Shown: one piece after another, positions 5,515 to 13,560 of the stretch
How positions within the stretch are numbered: the first letter of the stretch is position 1
Layout of the letters: each line of letters opens with the position of its first letter
Translations under genes and position numbers: made by a program
Notes under the pieces: generated by a model
The model's database searches: none
What the model was told of the DNA's origin: nothing
The model's input: the letters and a program-made list of their open reading frames with translations, nothing else
Origin: Anaerotignum sp.
GTDB taxonomy: Bacteria > Bacillota > Clostridia > Lachnospirales > Anaerotignaceae
Direction: 5' to 3'
NCBI GenBank assembly: GCA_020024455.1
Contig: JAHHTU010000045.1
Location: 1 to 13,782 of the forward strand
DNA: 13,782 bases

Positions 5515-6281
5515 ACACTATGAATCATATTAGTGCATTTTCCTTAGTTGTCTCTTCATCACTTGTATTGATTACACTTTTTTTCTCCTATTGGCAAAAA
5601 CTGAAACTGGAAAAGGAAATTATCATTGGTGTTGTAAGAGCGATTGTTCAGCTGATAATCGTTGGTTATATTCTGGAATATGTTTTTGGATATAAAAATC
5701 CGATATTCACAACATTGCTTGTGTTTTTCATGATTTTCAATGCTGCATATAATGCGGCTAAAAGAGGAAAAACAATCCGAAACGGACTGGCAATCTCTTT
5801 TTTGTCTATCACCATCGGCACGGTGGTGACTCTTTCGATACTCATATTGTCCCAAACGATACAATATGAACCATATCAAATTATACCTGTCAGTGGTATG
5901 ATTATTGGAAATTCTATGGTTGCCTTGGGACTGTGTTATAAGCAAATGATATTCAACTTCAAGAACAAACGGGAAGAAGTAGAGACAAAACTTTCTTTGG
6001 GTGCAGATCCCCTTTTGTCTTCCATTGAAATCATTCGAGACGCAATAAAAACCGGTATGCTTCCAACGATAGATTCTGCAAAAACATTAGGCATTGTATC
6101 ATTGCCGGGAATGATGACAGGATTGATTTTGGCAGGTTCATCTCCTATGGAAGCTATCAAATATCAGATTATGGTTACATTTATGTTGTTGTCCACGACA
6201 TCTATATCTTCGTTTATTGCGTGTTACTTGGCCTACAAAAGTTTTTACAACAAAAGGAAACAGTTAATATCTATAAAATGA
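5511..6281 (+). CDS. fetB: UPF0014/FetB-type ABC transporter permease
   Basis: The 256-residue protein is an integral membrane protein with about seven hydrophobic segments, starting with FSLVVSSSLVLITLFFSYW. Family landmarks are visible: IIIGVVRAIVQLIIVGYILE (about 37-57), the cytoplasmic coupling region LSLGADPLLSSIEIIRDAIK (about 161-180), and the strongly conserved SLPGMMTGLILAGSSPMEAI (about 197-217). It is the membrane partner of the ATPase encoded just upstream, with which it overlaps by four bases. GAGGAGGTGG eight bases ahead of ATG 5511 is a strong ribosome binding site. By homology the pair exports iron or a similar metal. No clear terminator follows within 100 bases. Confidence 0.88.
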   Translation: MNTMNHISAFSLVVSSSLVLITLFFSYWQKLKLEKEIIIGVVRAIVQLIIVGYILEYVFGYKNPIFTTLLVFFMIFNAAYNAAKRGKTIRNGLAISFLSITIGTVVTLSILILSQTIQYEPYQIIPVSGMIIGNSMVALGLCYKQMIFNFKNKREEVETKLSLGADPLLSSIEIIRDAIKTGMLPTIDSAKTLGIVSLPGMMTGLILAGSSPMEAIKYQIMVTFMLLSTTSISSFIACYLAYKSFYNKRKQLISIK

Positions 6282-6535
6282 CAGCGACAAAGTAGTGTTT
6301 GCATCATAATTGTGTACTGTGTATACGGGAAATACCAGATGCCCGAATCGCAGTTTTCTGTTCAAAATTCACTGAAATATAAATTGATTCAGCCTTGGTG
6401 ATTTCCCAGACGCTGTTGTCTGTGAAGCCGTTCCCACAGACCAATGAATGGGGCGAATGTGGTAAAGCAGTTGGCAGATTGTGTGATGCGTTTTATGTAT
6501 ATACAAGACGTAAGGAATATGCCCAAATATGAAAA
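6282..6535. other. Gene-free stretch between fetB and the spoVA terminator
   Basis: No gene is supported here. A 43-codon frame from ATG 6444 (MNGANVVKQLADCVMRFMYI onward) has no ribosome binding site and runs through the terminator at 6536-6566, so it is rejected. I see no repeat, tRNA or promoter of note. The region separates the accessory-looking left part from the sporulation genes and may contain the insertion boundary. Confidence 0.4.
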
Positions 6536-6566
6536 ACCACCCACTAAGCGGGTAAATGTTTTTTTT
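6536..6566. terminator. Hairpin terminator upstream of spoVAC, possibly bidirectional
   Basis: ACCCAC (6539-6544), TAA, GCGGGT (6548-6553) forms a short GC-rich stem with one mismatch on the plus strand (a G-U pair on the minus strand). It is followed by an eight-T run (6559-6566). On the minus strand a run of five T follows the stem. It would stop transcripts entering the spoVA operon from the left. Confidence 0.55.
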
Positions 6567-6568
6567 AT

Positions 6569-6599
6569 GTCATAATTTTGCCACATGGTGTGCATACTA
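6569..6599 (+). promoter_or_regulatory. Sigma-G-type promoter of the spoVA operon
   Basis: CATACTA (6593-6599) is a perfect match to the -10 element recognised by the forespore sigma factor sigma-G. Eighteen bases upstream lies GTCATA (6569-6574), which keeps the CATA part of the -35 consensus TGMATA. The spacing is right for sigma-G. Transcription would start near 6606, ahead of the ribosome binding site at 6619. spoVA operons are known sigma-G targets in Bacillus, so context agrees. Confidence 0.72.
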
Positions 6600-6631
6600 T
6601 CCAAAACGATGAATTTTTGGAGGTGGTATCT

Positions 6632-7081
6632 TTGAAAACAGACCAACCAGCACAACAAAAATATGCACAAATTGTACAACAACATACACCGAAAAGTCCA
6701 ATATGCAAAAATTGTATATTGGCTTTTGTTTCGGGGGGATTGATTTGTGTGATTGGCGAATGTTTTTTGCAAATGTATGGGAAGTATGGCTTTTCCAAAG
6801 ATGATGCGGCTTTATTGACTTCTGCAACATTGATATTGATTTCTGCTATATTGACCGGATTGGGTATTTATGGAAAACTGGGGAAATATTGCGGAGCAGG
6901 GACGGAAGTACCTATCACAGGGTTTGCAAACTCTGTGGTATCGCCTGCAATCGAATACAAAAATGCAGGTTTGGTATTGGGTATGGCAGCGAAGATGTTT
7001 ATTTTAGCCGGACCTGTGATTGTATATGGTACATTGACATCGGTGATTGTAGGCATTATATATTATTTTGTGGGGCGGTGA
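6632..7081 (+). CDS. spoVAC: Stage V sporulation protein AC
   Basis: SpoVAC is an inner-membrane protein of the spore that forms part of the channel moving dipicolinic acid (Ca-DPA) into the forming spore and out again at germination; in Bacillus it acts as a mechanosensitive channel. The protein has a short polar N-terminus, a first membrane segment NCILAFVSGGLICVIGECFL, a second around LTSATLILISAILTGLGIY, the conserved loop CGAGTEVPITGFANSVVSPA, and a C-terminal hydrophobic part. I place the start at TTG 6632 (149 residues), five bases after GGAGGTGG; a longer frame from 6578 would cover the sigma-G -10 element. It is first in an operon, four bases from spoVAD. Confidence 0.92.
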   Translation: MKTDQPAQQKYAQIVQQHTPKSPICKNCILAFVSGGLICVIGECFLQMYGKYGFSKDDAALLTSATLILISAILTGLGIYGKLGKYCGAGTEVPITGFANSVVSPAIEYKNAGLVLGMAAKMFILAGPVIVYGTLTSVIVGIIYYFVGR

Positions 7082-7085
7082 ATGT

Positions 7086-8111
7086 ATGACAAAGCGGTTA
7101 GGGAAACAAACAGTCAGATTACAAGAGCCTGTGCATATCATTGCAGTGGCATCTACGGTAGGGCAAAAAGAGGGCGAAGGGCCTTTGGGCAAATATTTTG
7201 ATAAAATTGAACCAGATGCCATGATGGGGCAACCCTCTTGGGAACAGGCAGAAAGTCAATTTGTAAAACAAAATATGCAGTTGGTATTGCAAAAGGCAAA
7301 TATGCAGGCAAGCCAGATGGATTATGTGCTGGGCGGGGATTTATTGAACCAATGCATCGGGACAACGTATGGTATGAAAGAATTTTCAATACCGTTTTTA
7401 GGTGTGTTCGGAGCTTGCTCTACCATGGGCGAAATGTTGAGCTTGGGCAGTATGTTGGTAGATGGTGGATTTGCAAATTATGTATTGGGTGGAGCGTCCA
7501 GTCATTTTTGTTCTGCGGAAAAACAATTTCGCTTTCCGTTGCCATTAGGCTCACAACGCCCACAATCCGCAACATGGACAGTCACAGGTGACGGGGCGGT
7601 AATACTGGCAAAAAAAGGCGATGGCCCTGTCATTACTGAAATTACAACGGGAAAAATTGTAGATATGGGCATGACAGATGCAAACAATATGGGGGCAGCG
7701 ATGGCACCGGCAGCGGTGGACGTATTATTGGCACATTTTCAAGATACAGGGCGTACCCCACAAGATTATGATGTGATTGCAACCGGAGATTTAGGGTATG
7801 TGGGACATCAGTTAGTTGTGGAATTGATGCAAAAAGAGGGGTATGATATGGGGGCACAATATACAGATTGTGGCATTGAAATTTTTGATAAAGAAATACA
7901 GGATACCCATTCCGGTGGGAGCGGGTGTGCCTGTTCCGCAGTCACATTTTGCGGGTATTTCTATCCAAAATTGCTGACGGGGGCTATCAAACGTATGTTG
8001 TTTATACCCACAGGTGCATTATTGAGTGCAGACTCTGTGCAACAAGGGCTTTCTATTCCTGCCATTGCCCATGCAGTGGTGATTGCGTATCAAAAGGGGG
8101 CGTCTGCATGA
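7086..8111 (+). CDS. spoVAD: Stage V sporulation protein AD
   Basis: SpoVAD has a thiolase-like fold and is the DPA-binding soluble component of the SpoVA complex, attached to the inner membrane of the spore. At 341 residues it matches the usual length (about 340). Family features seen include QEPVHIIAVASTVGQKEGEG at the N-terminus, FGACSTMGE with Cys111 at the thiolase-like nucleophile position, and DTHSGGSGCACSA around His275 near the C-terminus. The start is ATG 7086, after a GGGGCGGTG ribosome binding site that overlaps the spoVAC stop. The stop codon overlaps the start of spoVAE, so the three proteins are co-expressed. Confidence 0.95.
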   Translation: MTKRLGKQTVRLQEPVHIIAVASTVGQKEGEGPLGKYFDKIEPDAMMGQPSWEQAESQFVKQNMQLVLQKANMQASQMDYVLGGDLLNQCIGTTYGMKEFSIPFLGVFGACSTMGEMLSLGSMLVDGGFANYVLGGASSHFCSAEKQFRFPLPLGSQRPQSATWTVTGDGAVILAKKGDGPVITEITTGKIVDMGMTDANNMGAAMAPAAVDVLLAHFQDTGRTPQDYDVIATGDLGYVGHQLVVELMQKEGYDMGAQYTDCGIEIFDKEIQDTHSGGSGCACSAVTFCGYFYPKLLTGAIKRMLFIPTGALLSADSVQQGLSIPAIAHAVVIAYQKGASA

Positions 8112-8461
8112 ATTATTTGAAAGCGTTTTTGGTGGGCGGTTTGATTTGTGTAATCGGACAAATTTTGATAGACAAAACAAAATGGACACCTGCAAGGATA
8201 TTGGTGTTATTTGTATGTGCGGGGTGTGTGCTTGGCGGATTGGGTTGGTATCCGAAGTTGGTGGAGTTTGGCGGAGCAGGTGCAACCGTACCACTGACGG
8301 GTTTTGGCAACAATTTGGCAAGAGGTGTGAAAGAAGAAATTGATGCAGTGGGGGCAATCGGTATTTTGACCGGTGGGCTGAAATCTGCGGCAGGTGGATT
8401 GACGGCTGTCATGATATTTGCATTTTTGACAGCATTGATTGCCAAACCCAAACAAAAATAA
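8108..8461 (+). CDS. spoVAE: Stage V sporulation protein AE (AEb type)
   Basis: This 117-residue membrane protein is the third SpoVA channel part. It resembles SpoVAC in plan: a first segment YLKAFLVGGLICVIGQILI, a second around RILVLFVCAGCVLGGLGWY, the shared loop FGGAGATVPLTGFGNNLARG, and a last membrane segment AVMIFAFLTALIA. The ATG at 8108 overlaps the spoVAD stop by four bases and follows a GGGGG tract; the longer open frame upstream only shadows spoVAD. With AC and AD it makes the minimal set found in Clostridia, without spoVAA, AB or AF nearby. Confidence 0.93.
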   Translation: MNYLKAFLVGGLICVIGQILIDKTKWTPARILVLFVCAGCVLGGLGWYPKLVEFGGAGATVPLTGFGNNLARGVKEEIDAVGAIGILTGGLKSAAGGLTAVMIFAFLTALIAKPKQK

Positions 8462-8508
8462 CCATAAAATTTATAGATGTTTTCAAAAAAATTTCATATT
8501 TTTATGGT
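8461..8508 (+). terminator. AT-rich inverted repeat after spoVAE, weak terminator candidate
   Basis: ACCATAAAA (8461-8469) and TTTTATGGT (8500-8508) form a perfect 9-bp stem directly after the spoVAE stop. The loop is 30 bases and no T tract follows the stem, so termination efficiency is doubtful. Confidence 0.35.
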
Positions 8509-8527
8509 AGCCTTTCTGTTTTAATCG

Positions 8528-8536
8528 TGATATAAT
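8528..8536 (+). promoter_or_regulatory. Extended -10 promoter of the HD-domain gene
   Basis: TGATATAAT gives a perfect -10 hexamer TATAAT (8531-8536) preceded by the TG extension. The -35 region is poor, which is common with an extended -10. It lies 50 bases ahead of the gene start, so the HD-domain gene can be transcribed apart from spoVA in vegetative cells. Confidence 0.6.
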
Positions 8537-8585
8537 AAAAACGTAACAAAAAATAAATATTTTTTAACAGGAAGGAAAGAAGGGA

Positions 8586-9101
8586 ATGCACAAACCGATT
8601 GGTTCCAGAAAAGATTTTAGCAGACCGGAAGAGGATACTTTGCTGGCAGAGTACTATGCCTGTATCCAAGATTTATTGGAACAGGAAATGGTGCAGAAAA
8701 TGGACGAACACGTACAACATTGTGATACAAGTCGTTTGCAGCACAGCATGAATGTGTCTTATTATAGTTTTTTAGTTTGCTATCGTATGGGTTGGGATTA
8801 CCGTTCTGCTGCCAGAGCAGGATTGCTGCATGATTTGTTTTTCTATGATTGGAGAACAAAAAAATATCTTCGTTCCAATCATGCGGCTTGGCACCCAAGA
8901 GTTGCCTATGATAATGCAAAAAAAATTACAACATTAAATACAGTAGAAAAAGATGCAATTTTGAAACATATGTGGCCCTGCACATTGGTGCCTCCACGTT
9001 ATGTAGAGTCTTATGTGCTGACATTTGTGGATAAAACCGTTGCAGTGATGGAAATGGCACACAAAAAATATGCCAAAGTATTCAAACACGCGACAGCGTA
9101 A
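8586..9101 (+). CDS. HD-domain phosphohydrolase family protein
   Basis: This 171-residue soluble protein carries a single HD metal-dependent phosphohydrolase domain. Likely metal ligands are His53 in LQHSMNVS, His82-Asp83 in GLLHDLFFYDW, His103, His128 and Asp149 in FVDK, the order expected for the superfamily. Members hydrolyse phosphate esters, often of nucleotides, but the substrate here cannot be read. It is one domain only, with no RelA, GGDEF or GAF partner. A GAAGGGA tract is close to ATG 8586. It has its own promoter and a strong terminator, so it forms a single-gene transcript between the spoVA and addA units. Confidence 0.82.
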   Translation: MHKPIGSRKDFSRPEEDTLLAEYYACIQDLLEQEMVQKMDEHVQHCDTSRLQHSMNVSYYSFLVCYRMGWDYRSAARAGLLHDLFFYDWRTKKYLRSNHAAWHPRVAYDNAKKITTLNTVEKDAILKHMWPCTLVPPRYVESYVLTFVDKTVAVMEMAHKKYAKVFKHATA

Positions 9102-9117
9102 AATCTTGACGGAAAGC

Positions 9118-9151
9118 AAAAAAGCTGATGGTGAAAACTGTCAGCTTTTTT
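9118..9151 (+). terminator. Strong rho-independent terminator after the HD-domain gene
   Basis: AAAAAAGCTGA (9118-9128) pairs perfectly with TCAGCTTTTTT (9141-9151) around a 12-base loop, ending in a T run. The A-run on the left arm makes it potentially active in both directions. Confidence 0.85.
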
Positions 9152-9266
9152 CTTATATCAAAAAAGATAGATGAAAATTGTCTGCATCTGTTGTGATTTG
9201 TTTGACAATCCTTGTACCATGAGCAGTATTTTTCGCTACAATGAACACAAAGAGAGAAAGGTGGCG

Positions 9267-9833
9267 ATGATTTTGCATAAGAAGCAAAAAGAATTCTTGA
9301 TGGCACTGGAAACAGTCAAAGAGCAGTATATCAAACAGGCAATAGAAGTAGAAAATATCTTTTATCGTGGGTTTTATATACAATGTATGGAAAGTACGGC
9401 AGCGGATATTTATGAAGTCTGTTTTTTGGATTTTAGTCAGGGAAATTGTTTTCGAAATAGTATCCGTCAAGAACAGTTGAAACCGTTTTTCAAATTGGCA
9501 GCAATACACCATAGTATTTGCACCGCAAAACGCAGAAAAAAACAAATCACATGGCAGGAAATACGTTCTGTGTTACAAACAGTATATGCATTGTCTGAAA
9601 AAGAAATGCAGCTTGCAGATAGGTTATATCATTGTATGGAACATTGCAAAAGCAATTTTTCGGAATTGTTTGCAAAAGTGACGCTGCAATATTTACACAT
9701 ACAACCCCAATTTCATATTTTCACATTGGCGTTTTTGCTTCATTTTTGGTATAATTCTTACAGAAGTTTTATGGCATCATTTGCGGGATATGTGCCGTTT
9801 CATGTACGGTTACAAAAAACATCTGCAATGTGA
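9267..9833 (+). CDS. Hypothetical protein encoded directly upstream of addA
   Basis: I do not recognise this 188-residue protein. It starts MILHKKQKEFLMALETVKEQ, has six cysteines spread over the first three quarters (for example EVCFLDF, SICTAKRRKK and HCMEHC), and ends with an aromatic, hydrophobic part around FTLAFLLHFWYNSYRSFM. The start at ATG 9267 is chosen because AAAGGTGG precedes it by a few bases; a longer frame from 9171 has no good ribosome binding site. Its stop is 23 bases from the addA start with no promoter or terminator between, so both are probably on one transcript. This place is usually taken by addB, but the protein is far too short to be AddB and shows none of its helicase-like or Fe-S nuclease features. 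Confidence 0.68.
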   Translation: MILHKKQKEFLMALETVKEQYIKQAIEVENIFYRGFYIQCMESTAADIYEVCFLDFSQGNCFRNSIRQEQLKPFFKLAAIHHSICTAKRRKKQITWQEIRSVLQTVYALSEKEMQLADRLYHCMEHCKSNFSELFAKVTLQYLHIQPQFHIFTLAFLLHFWYNSYRSFMASFAGYVPFHVRLQKTSAM

Positions 9834-9856
9834 ATATACAAAAAGGCGGGAATGAT

Positions 9857-12800
9857 ATGTGGACAGAACAACAGGAAAATGCCATGATGGCAAAAGACAG
9901 CGATATTTTGGTGGCGGCAGCGGCAGGTAGTGGGAAAACTGCTGTATTGGTGGAACGTATCATTCGTCGGATTACAGAGGGGGACGCTCCGATGGATATT
10001 GACCGTATGCTGGTGGTGACGTTTACAAAAGCAGCCGCAGCAGAAATGAGCCAAAGAATTGGTGCGGCAATTACCAAAAAATTGGAGCAAGAACCACAAA
10101 ATGCACATTTGCAAAATCAGTTGGCATATTTGAGCCATGCGGATATCAAAACCATACACGCATTTTGTTTACAGGTCATTCGGGAATATTATGATTTATT
10201 GGATTTAGACCCTGCGGCAAAAACGGCAGACCCATCAGAAATTAAATTGTTGCAAAAAGATGTTTTGGAAGATTTGTTTGAAGCATTATATGCACAAGAG
10301 CATACAGGCTTTTTGCAGCTTTTGGAAACATTTAGCGAAGATACAGGAGATAAACGGCTGAAAGAATTGGTTTTGCAAGTGTATGAATTTGCACAAGGTG
10401 ACCCACACCCGCAACAATTATTGTTGGATATGGCAGAGCGGTTTGCTTTTGCTGAAAATGAGGGATTGGACGATTGTGTATGGATTGGTTTGATACAAAC
10501 GGCTTTGTATGGGAATGTGGCAGATGCACAGTATCAAATGCAAAAGGCAGAACAGTTGACAAAATATGATGCAGGCTTTACAGGATATCATGATTGTATT
10601 GCAAAAGAATTGGAAGCATTGACAAATTTGAAACATACTTTGGAAGAAAAAGGATATGCAAACTGGCAAAAGGCATTTTCTGCGGTTGTTTTTGGGCGTA
10701 TGCCTGCATATCGTGGCGAAGAAAAAGAAAAAGCGGAACAAATCAAAAATCTCAGAAACGATGCAAAGGCAACTATACAAAAATTGGGCGAAACCTATTT
10801 TTGTTATGATGCACAAATGCAGTTGCAAGTATTGAAAGGACTATATCCTGTCGCAAAAGCATTGTCAGAGGTTACCATATTATTTATGGAACAGTTTGCA
10901 GAGGCAAAAAAAGAAAAGCTATGGCTGGATTTTCACGATTATGAACATTTTGCTTTGCAAATCCTGACAGAGCCGCAAAGCACAAAAGACAACATCATTC
11001 CCACAGAAGCCGCAAAACAAATGCAAAAAAAATACGATGAAGTCATGATTGACGAATATCAAGACAGCAATGTGGTGCAGGAAATGTTATTGAGTGCTGT
11101 TTCGGGGGCATATTTGGGCAAAAACAACCGTTTTATGGTTGGGGACGTGAAACAAAGCATTTACCGTTTTCGTTTGGCAATGCCACAGTTATTCAATGAA
11201 AAATACCGCACATATCCGATACAGGCAGGTGGCAAAACCAGAAAAATTATATTGTCTAAAAATTTCCGCAGTCGTAAAAATGTATTGGACGGTATCAACT
11301 TTTTGTTTCGCCAACTGATGACAGAAGATTGTGGCGATGTGGCATATGATGCAGAAGCGGCATTGTATGCAGGGGCAGAATTTCCAGAATATACCGGCGT
11401 TTGTGGCGGAGATTGTGAAATGGTTGTTTTGGAAACAGCAACCACAGACGACGAATTGCCGGAAGAATTGGAAGAACTGGACAAAAAACAATTAGAACTG
11501 ACATGGATTTTACATAAAATCAAAGATATGCAAGCAGGGGGTTTTTCGGTATTGGATAAAGAAACAGGGCAATATCGCCCTTTGGCATATCGTGATGTTG
11601 CCATATTGTTGCGTAGTATCAAAAGCTGGGGCAACACATTAGATGATATTTTCGGAAAAGAGGGTATCCCATATTATGCAGAAACATCTGAGGGATACTA
11701 TGATATGACAGAAGTCGATACCATACTGAATATGCTCCGCTTGACAGATAACCCATATCAGGATATTCCGCTGCTGTCTTTGCTGTATTCTCCGATTTAT
11801 GGGGTTTCTGCGGACGATTTGGCTCAAATTCGTTTATTTGGCGGTGATGGACTGTTTTACGAATGTGTGTTGCGGTATATTGAAGCGGGTGAAGAAAAAC
11901 AAATCGTTGAAGTTTTAAGTCGTTTTGTTTCGGATTTACAGATATGGCGAGAACAGGCAAGAGCAATTTCATTGCATGAGTTATTGCGGTATTTGTACCA
12001 GCAGACAGGCTATTATGATTATGTGGGTATGACGGCAGGCGGTTCTTTGCGGCAAGCAAATTTGCGGTTGTTGTTGGAAAAAGCGGAAACATATGAAAAT
12101 AGCAGTCAAAAGGGGTTATTCCATTTTGTGCGATATGTGGAACAAATGAAAACCACAGAGGCGGAGGCTGCCGCCGCAAAATTGCAAAGTGAGGCAGAAA
12201 ATTTGGTGCGTGTGATGACCATTCACAAAAGTAAGGGGTTGGAATTTCCTGTGGTGTTTGTGGCAGACATGGGCAAGCAATTCAATGAGGCAGATATTCG
12301 CAGTGCGGTGATTACACACCAAAGTCTGGGTTATGGTATGGACTATATGGACTTGGAACAGCGGGCATATTATCGCACATTATCTAAAACGGCATTGGCA
12401 GAGGCAATTCGCTTGGAAAATATTTCGGAAGAAATGCGTGTGCTATATGTGGCACTGACCAGAGCAAAAGAAAAATTGATATTGACAGGGACAGTCAGAA
12501 GTTTGGAAAAGGCGATTGCAAAGTGGGTGGAAATTGCAGACTGCCCAACAGAGCAATTACCTGTATATCGTGTGAGAAAAAGCCGCAATTATTTGGATTG
12601 GGTGATGCCTGCCTTGTTAAGACACCCTGCTGGTAAGGTATTGCCGGAGCCATGGGAGCCAGTGGAACGTGGAGAACCATACACATTTTTGGAAGAACCA
12701 TCTAAATGGCAGATTATATTGTTACAAAAAGCAGATGTATATGCTTGGGAAAAGCAAAAGATAGAACAGGCAAAACAAAAAACAGATTTGTTTTCCGCTT

Positions 12801-13522
12801 GGGATACAGAACAAGATTACAGCGGAAACAAAGAGCAGATTTTTCAGATATTATCATGGCAATATGACTACAAAACGGCAACAACACTGCCTGCAAAAGT
12901 TTCTATCTCCGAAATCAAAAGAAAATATGCGGAAATCATTTCCGGTGAGCCTGTACCCGTACCAACAGAATTGAAATTACCAGATTTTGCAAAGGAAAAA
13001 AGTACGGTGACAGCGGCGGCAATCGGTACAGCCATACACGCTGTGCTGGAAGCGGCAGATTTGCAGCAGATGTATACAAAAGAAACATTACAACAACTTA
13101 TCCATAACTTGATGGAACAGGGAACACTTACACAAGAAGAAGCCAAAATGATACCAAAACAAGAAATTTTGCAATTTTTTGCGTCAGATTTGGCAGACAG
13201 AATGCGAAAAGCGAAAATATTGAAAAAAGAACAGCCATTTGCAATGTTGATGCGTCCAAAAGATGTATTTTTAGATGAGCAGTATGATGATGTGGACGAA
13301 TGGATACAAATCAATGGTATCATAGACTGTTATTTTATAGAACAAGATGGCGTTGTGCTGGTAGATTATAAAAGTGACCGTTTATACAGCAAAGCAGTAT
13401 TTCAACAAAGATATGGGATACAATTACAGTTATATAAAGAGGCTTTGCAACGAGTCACCGGTTTACCTGTGAAAGAATGTTTGGTTTATGCATTTGCTAT
13501 GGGACAAACCATTTCGTTTTGA
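9857..13522 (+). CDS. addA: ATP-dependent helicase/nuclease subunit A (AddA)
   Basis: AddA is the motor and nuclease subunit of AddAB, the Gram-positive counterpart of RecBCD, which resects double-strand breaks for RecA-mediated repair. The 1221-residue length fits the family (about 1230). Superfamily 1A helicase motifs are present in order: Walker A AAAAGSGKT (20-28), motif Ia VTFTKAAAAEM (54-64), Walker B IDEYQDSN (398-405), GDVKQSIYRFR (429-439), MTIHKSKGLEFP (about 787-798) and RVLYVALTRAKEKL (about 861-875). A C-terminal RecB-type nuclease follows: His1061, Asp1157, Asp1170 and Lys1172 in VDYKSDR, then QLQLY (1189-1193). All catalytic residues appear intact. The start is ATG 9857, six bases after AAGGCGGG. 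No addB is adjacent on either side. Confidence 0.96.
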   Translation: MWTEQQENAMMAKDSDILVAAAAGSGKTAVLVERIIRRITEGDAPMDIDRMLVVTFTKAAAAEMSQRIGAAITKKLEQEPQNAHLQNQLAYLSHADIKTIHAFCLQVIREYYDLLDLDPAAKTADPSEIKLLQKDVLEDLFEALYAQEHTGFLQLLETFSEDTGDKRLKELVLQVYEFAQGDPHPQQLLLDMAERFAFAENEGLDDCVWIGLIQTALYGNVADAQYQMQKAEQLTKYDAGFTGYHDCIAKELEALTNLKHTLEEKGYANWQKAFSAVVFGRMPAYRGEEKEKAEQIKNLRNDAKATIQKLGETYFCYDAQMQLQVLKGLYPVAKALSEVTILFMEQFAEAKKEKLWLDFHDYEHFALQILTEPQSTKDNIIPTEAAKQMQKKYDEVMIDEYQDSNVVQEMLLSAVSGAYLGKNNRFMVGDVKQSIYRFRLAMPQLFNEKYRTYPIQAGGKTRKIILSKNFRSRKNVLDGINFLFRQLMTEDCGDVAYDAEAALYAGAEFPEYTGVCGGDCEMVVLETATTDDELPEELEELDKKQLELTWILHKIKDMQAGGFSVLDKETGQYRPLAYRDVAILLRSIKSWGNTLDDIFGKEGIPYYAETSEGYYDMTEVDTILNMLRLTDNPYQDIPLLSLLYSPIYGVSADDLAQIRLFGGDGLFYECVLRYIEAGEEKQIVEVLSRFVSDLQIWREQARAISLHELLRYLYQQTGYYDYVGMTAGGSLRQANLRLLLEKAETYENSSQKGLFHFVRYVEQMKTTEAEAAAAKLQSEAENLVRVMTIHKSKGLEFPVVFVADMGKQFNEADIRSAVITHQSLGYGMDYMDLEQRAYYRTLSKTALAEAIRLENISEEMRVLYVALTRAKEKLILTGTVRSLEKAIAKWVEIADCPTEQLPVYRVRKSRNYLDWVMPALLRHPAGKVLPEPWEPVERGEPYTFLEEPSKWQIILLQKADVYAWEKQKIEQAKQKTDLFSAWDTEQDYSGNKEQIFQILSWQYDYKTATTLPAKVSISEIKRKYAEIISGEPVPVPTELKLPDFAKEKSTVTAAAIGTAIHAVLEAADLQQMYTKETLQQLIHNLMEQGTLTQEEAKMIPKQEILQFFASDLADRMRKAKILKKEQPFAMLMRPKDVFLDEQYDDVDEWIQINGIIDCYFIEQDGVVLVDYKSDRLYSKAVFQQRYGIQLQLYKEALQRVTGLPVKECLVYAFAMGQTISF

Positions 13523-13528
13523 TATAAG

Positions 13529-13560
13529 AAGGATTGTGGAGAAATACCGCAATCCTTTTT
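13529..13560 (+). terminator. Strong rho-independent terminator after addA
   Basis: AAGGATTGTGG (13529-13539) pairs with CCGCAATCCTT (13547-13557), an 11-bp stem with one G-U pair and a 7-base loop, followed by more T. It lies seven bases after the addA stop, so the transcript ends here and no addA-coupled gene follows. Confidence 0.88.

Noticed and set aside
6444..6575. 43-codon plus-strand frame before spoVAC
   Set aside because: It has no ribosome binding site and reads through the terminator hairpin and T run.
6389..6830. Minus-strand frames of 127 and 77 codons over the spoVAC start region
   Set aside because: They run across a terminator, a promoter and the coding part of spoVAC on the other strand, with no initiation signals or known motifs.
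7925..8107. 61-codon N-terminal extension of SpoVAE
   Set aside because: It overlaps the well-conserved end of spoVAD and has no initiation signal; ATG 8108 with a GGGGG tract and family length fits.
9857..13522. Alternative identity as a UvrD/PcrA or Rep helicase
   Set aside because: The length of about 1220 residues and the C-terminal RecB-type nuclease with VDYKSDR and QLQLY identify AddA.
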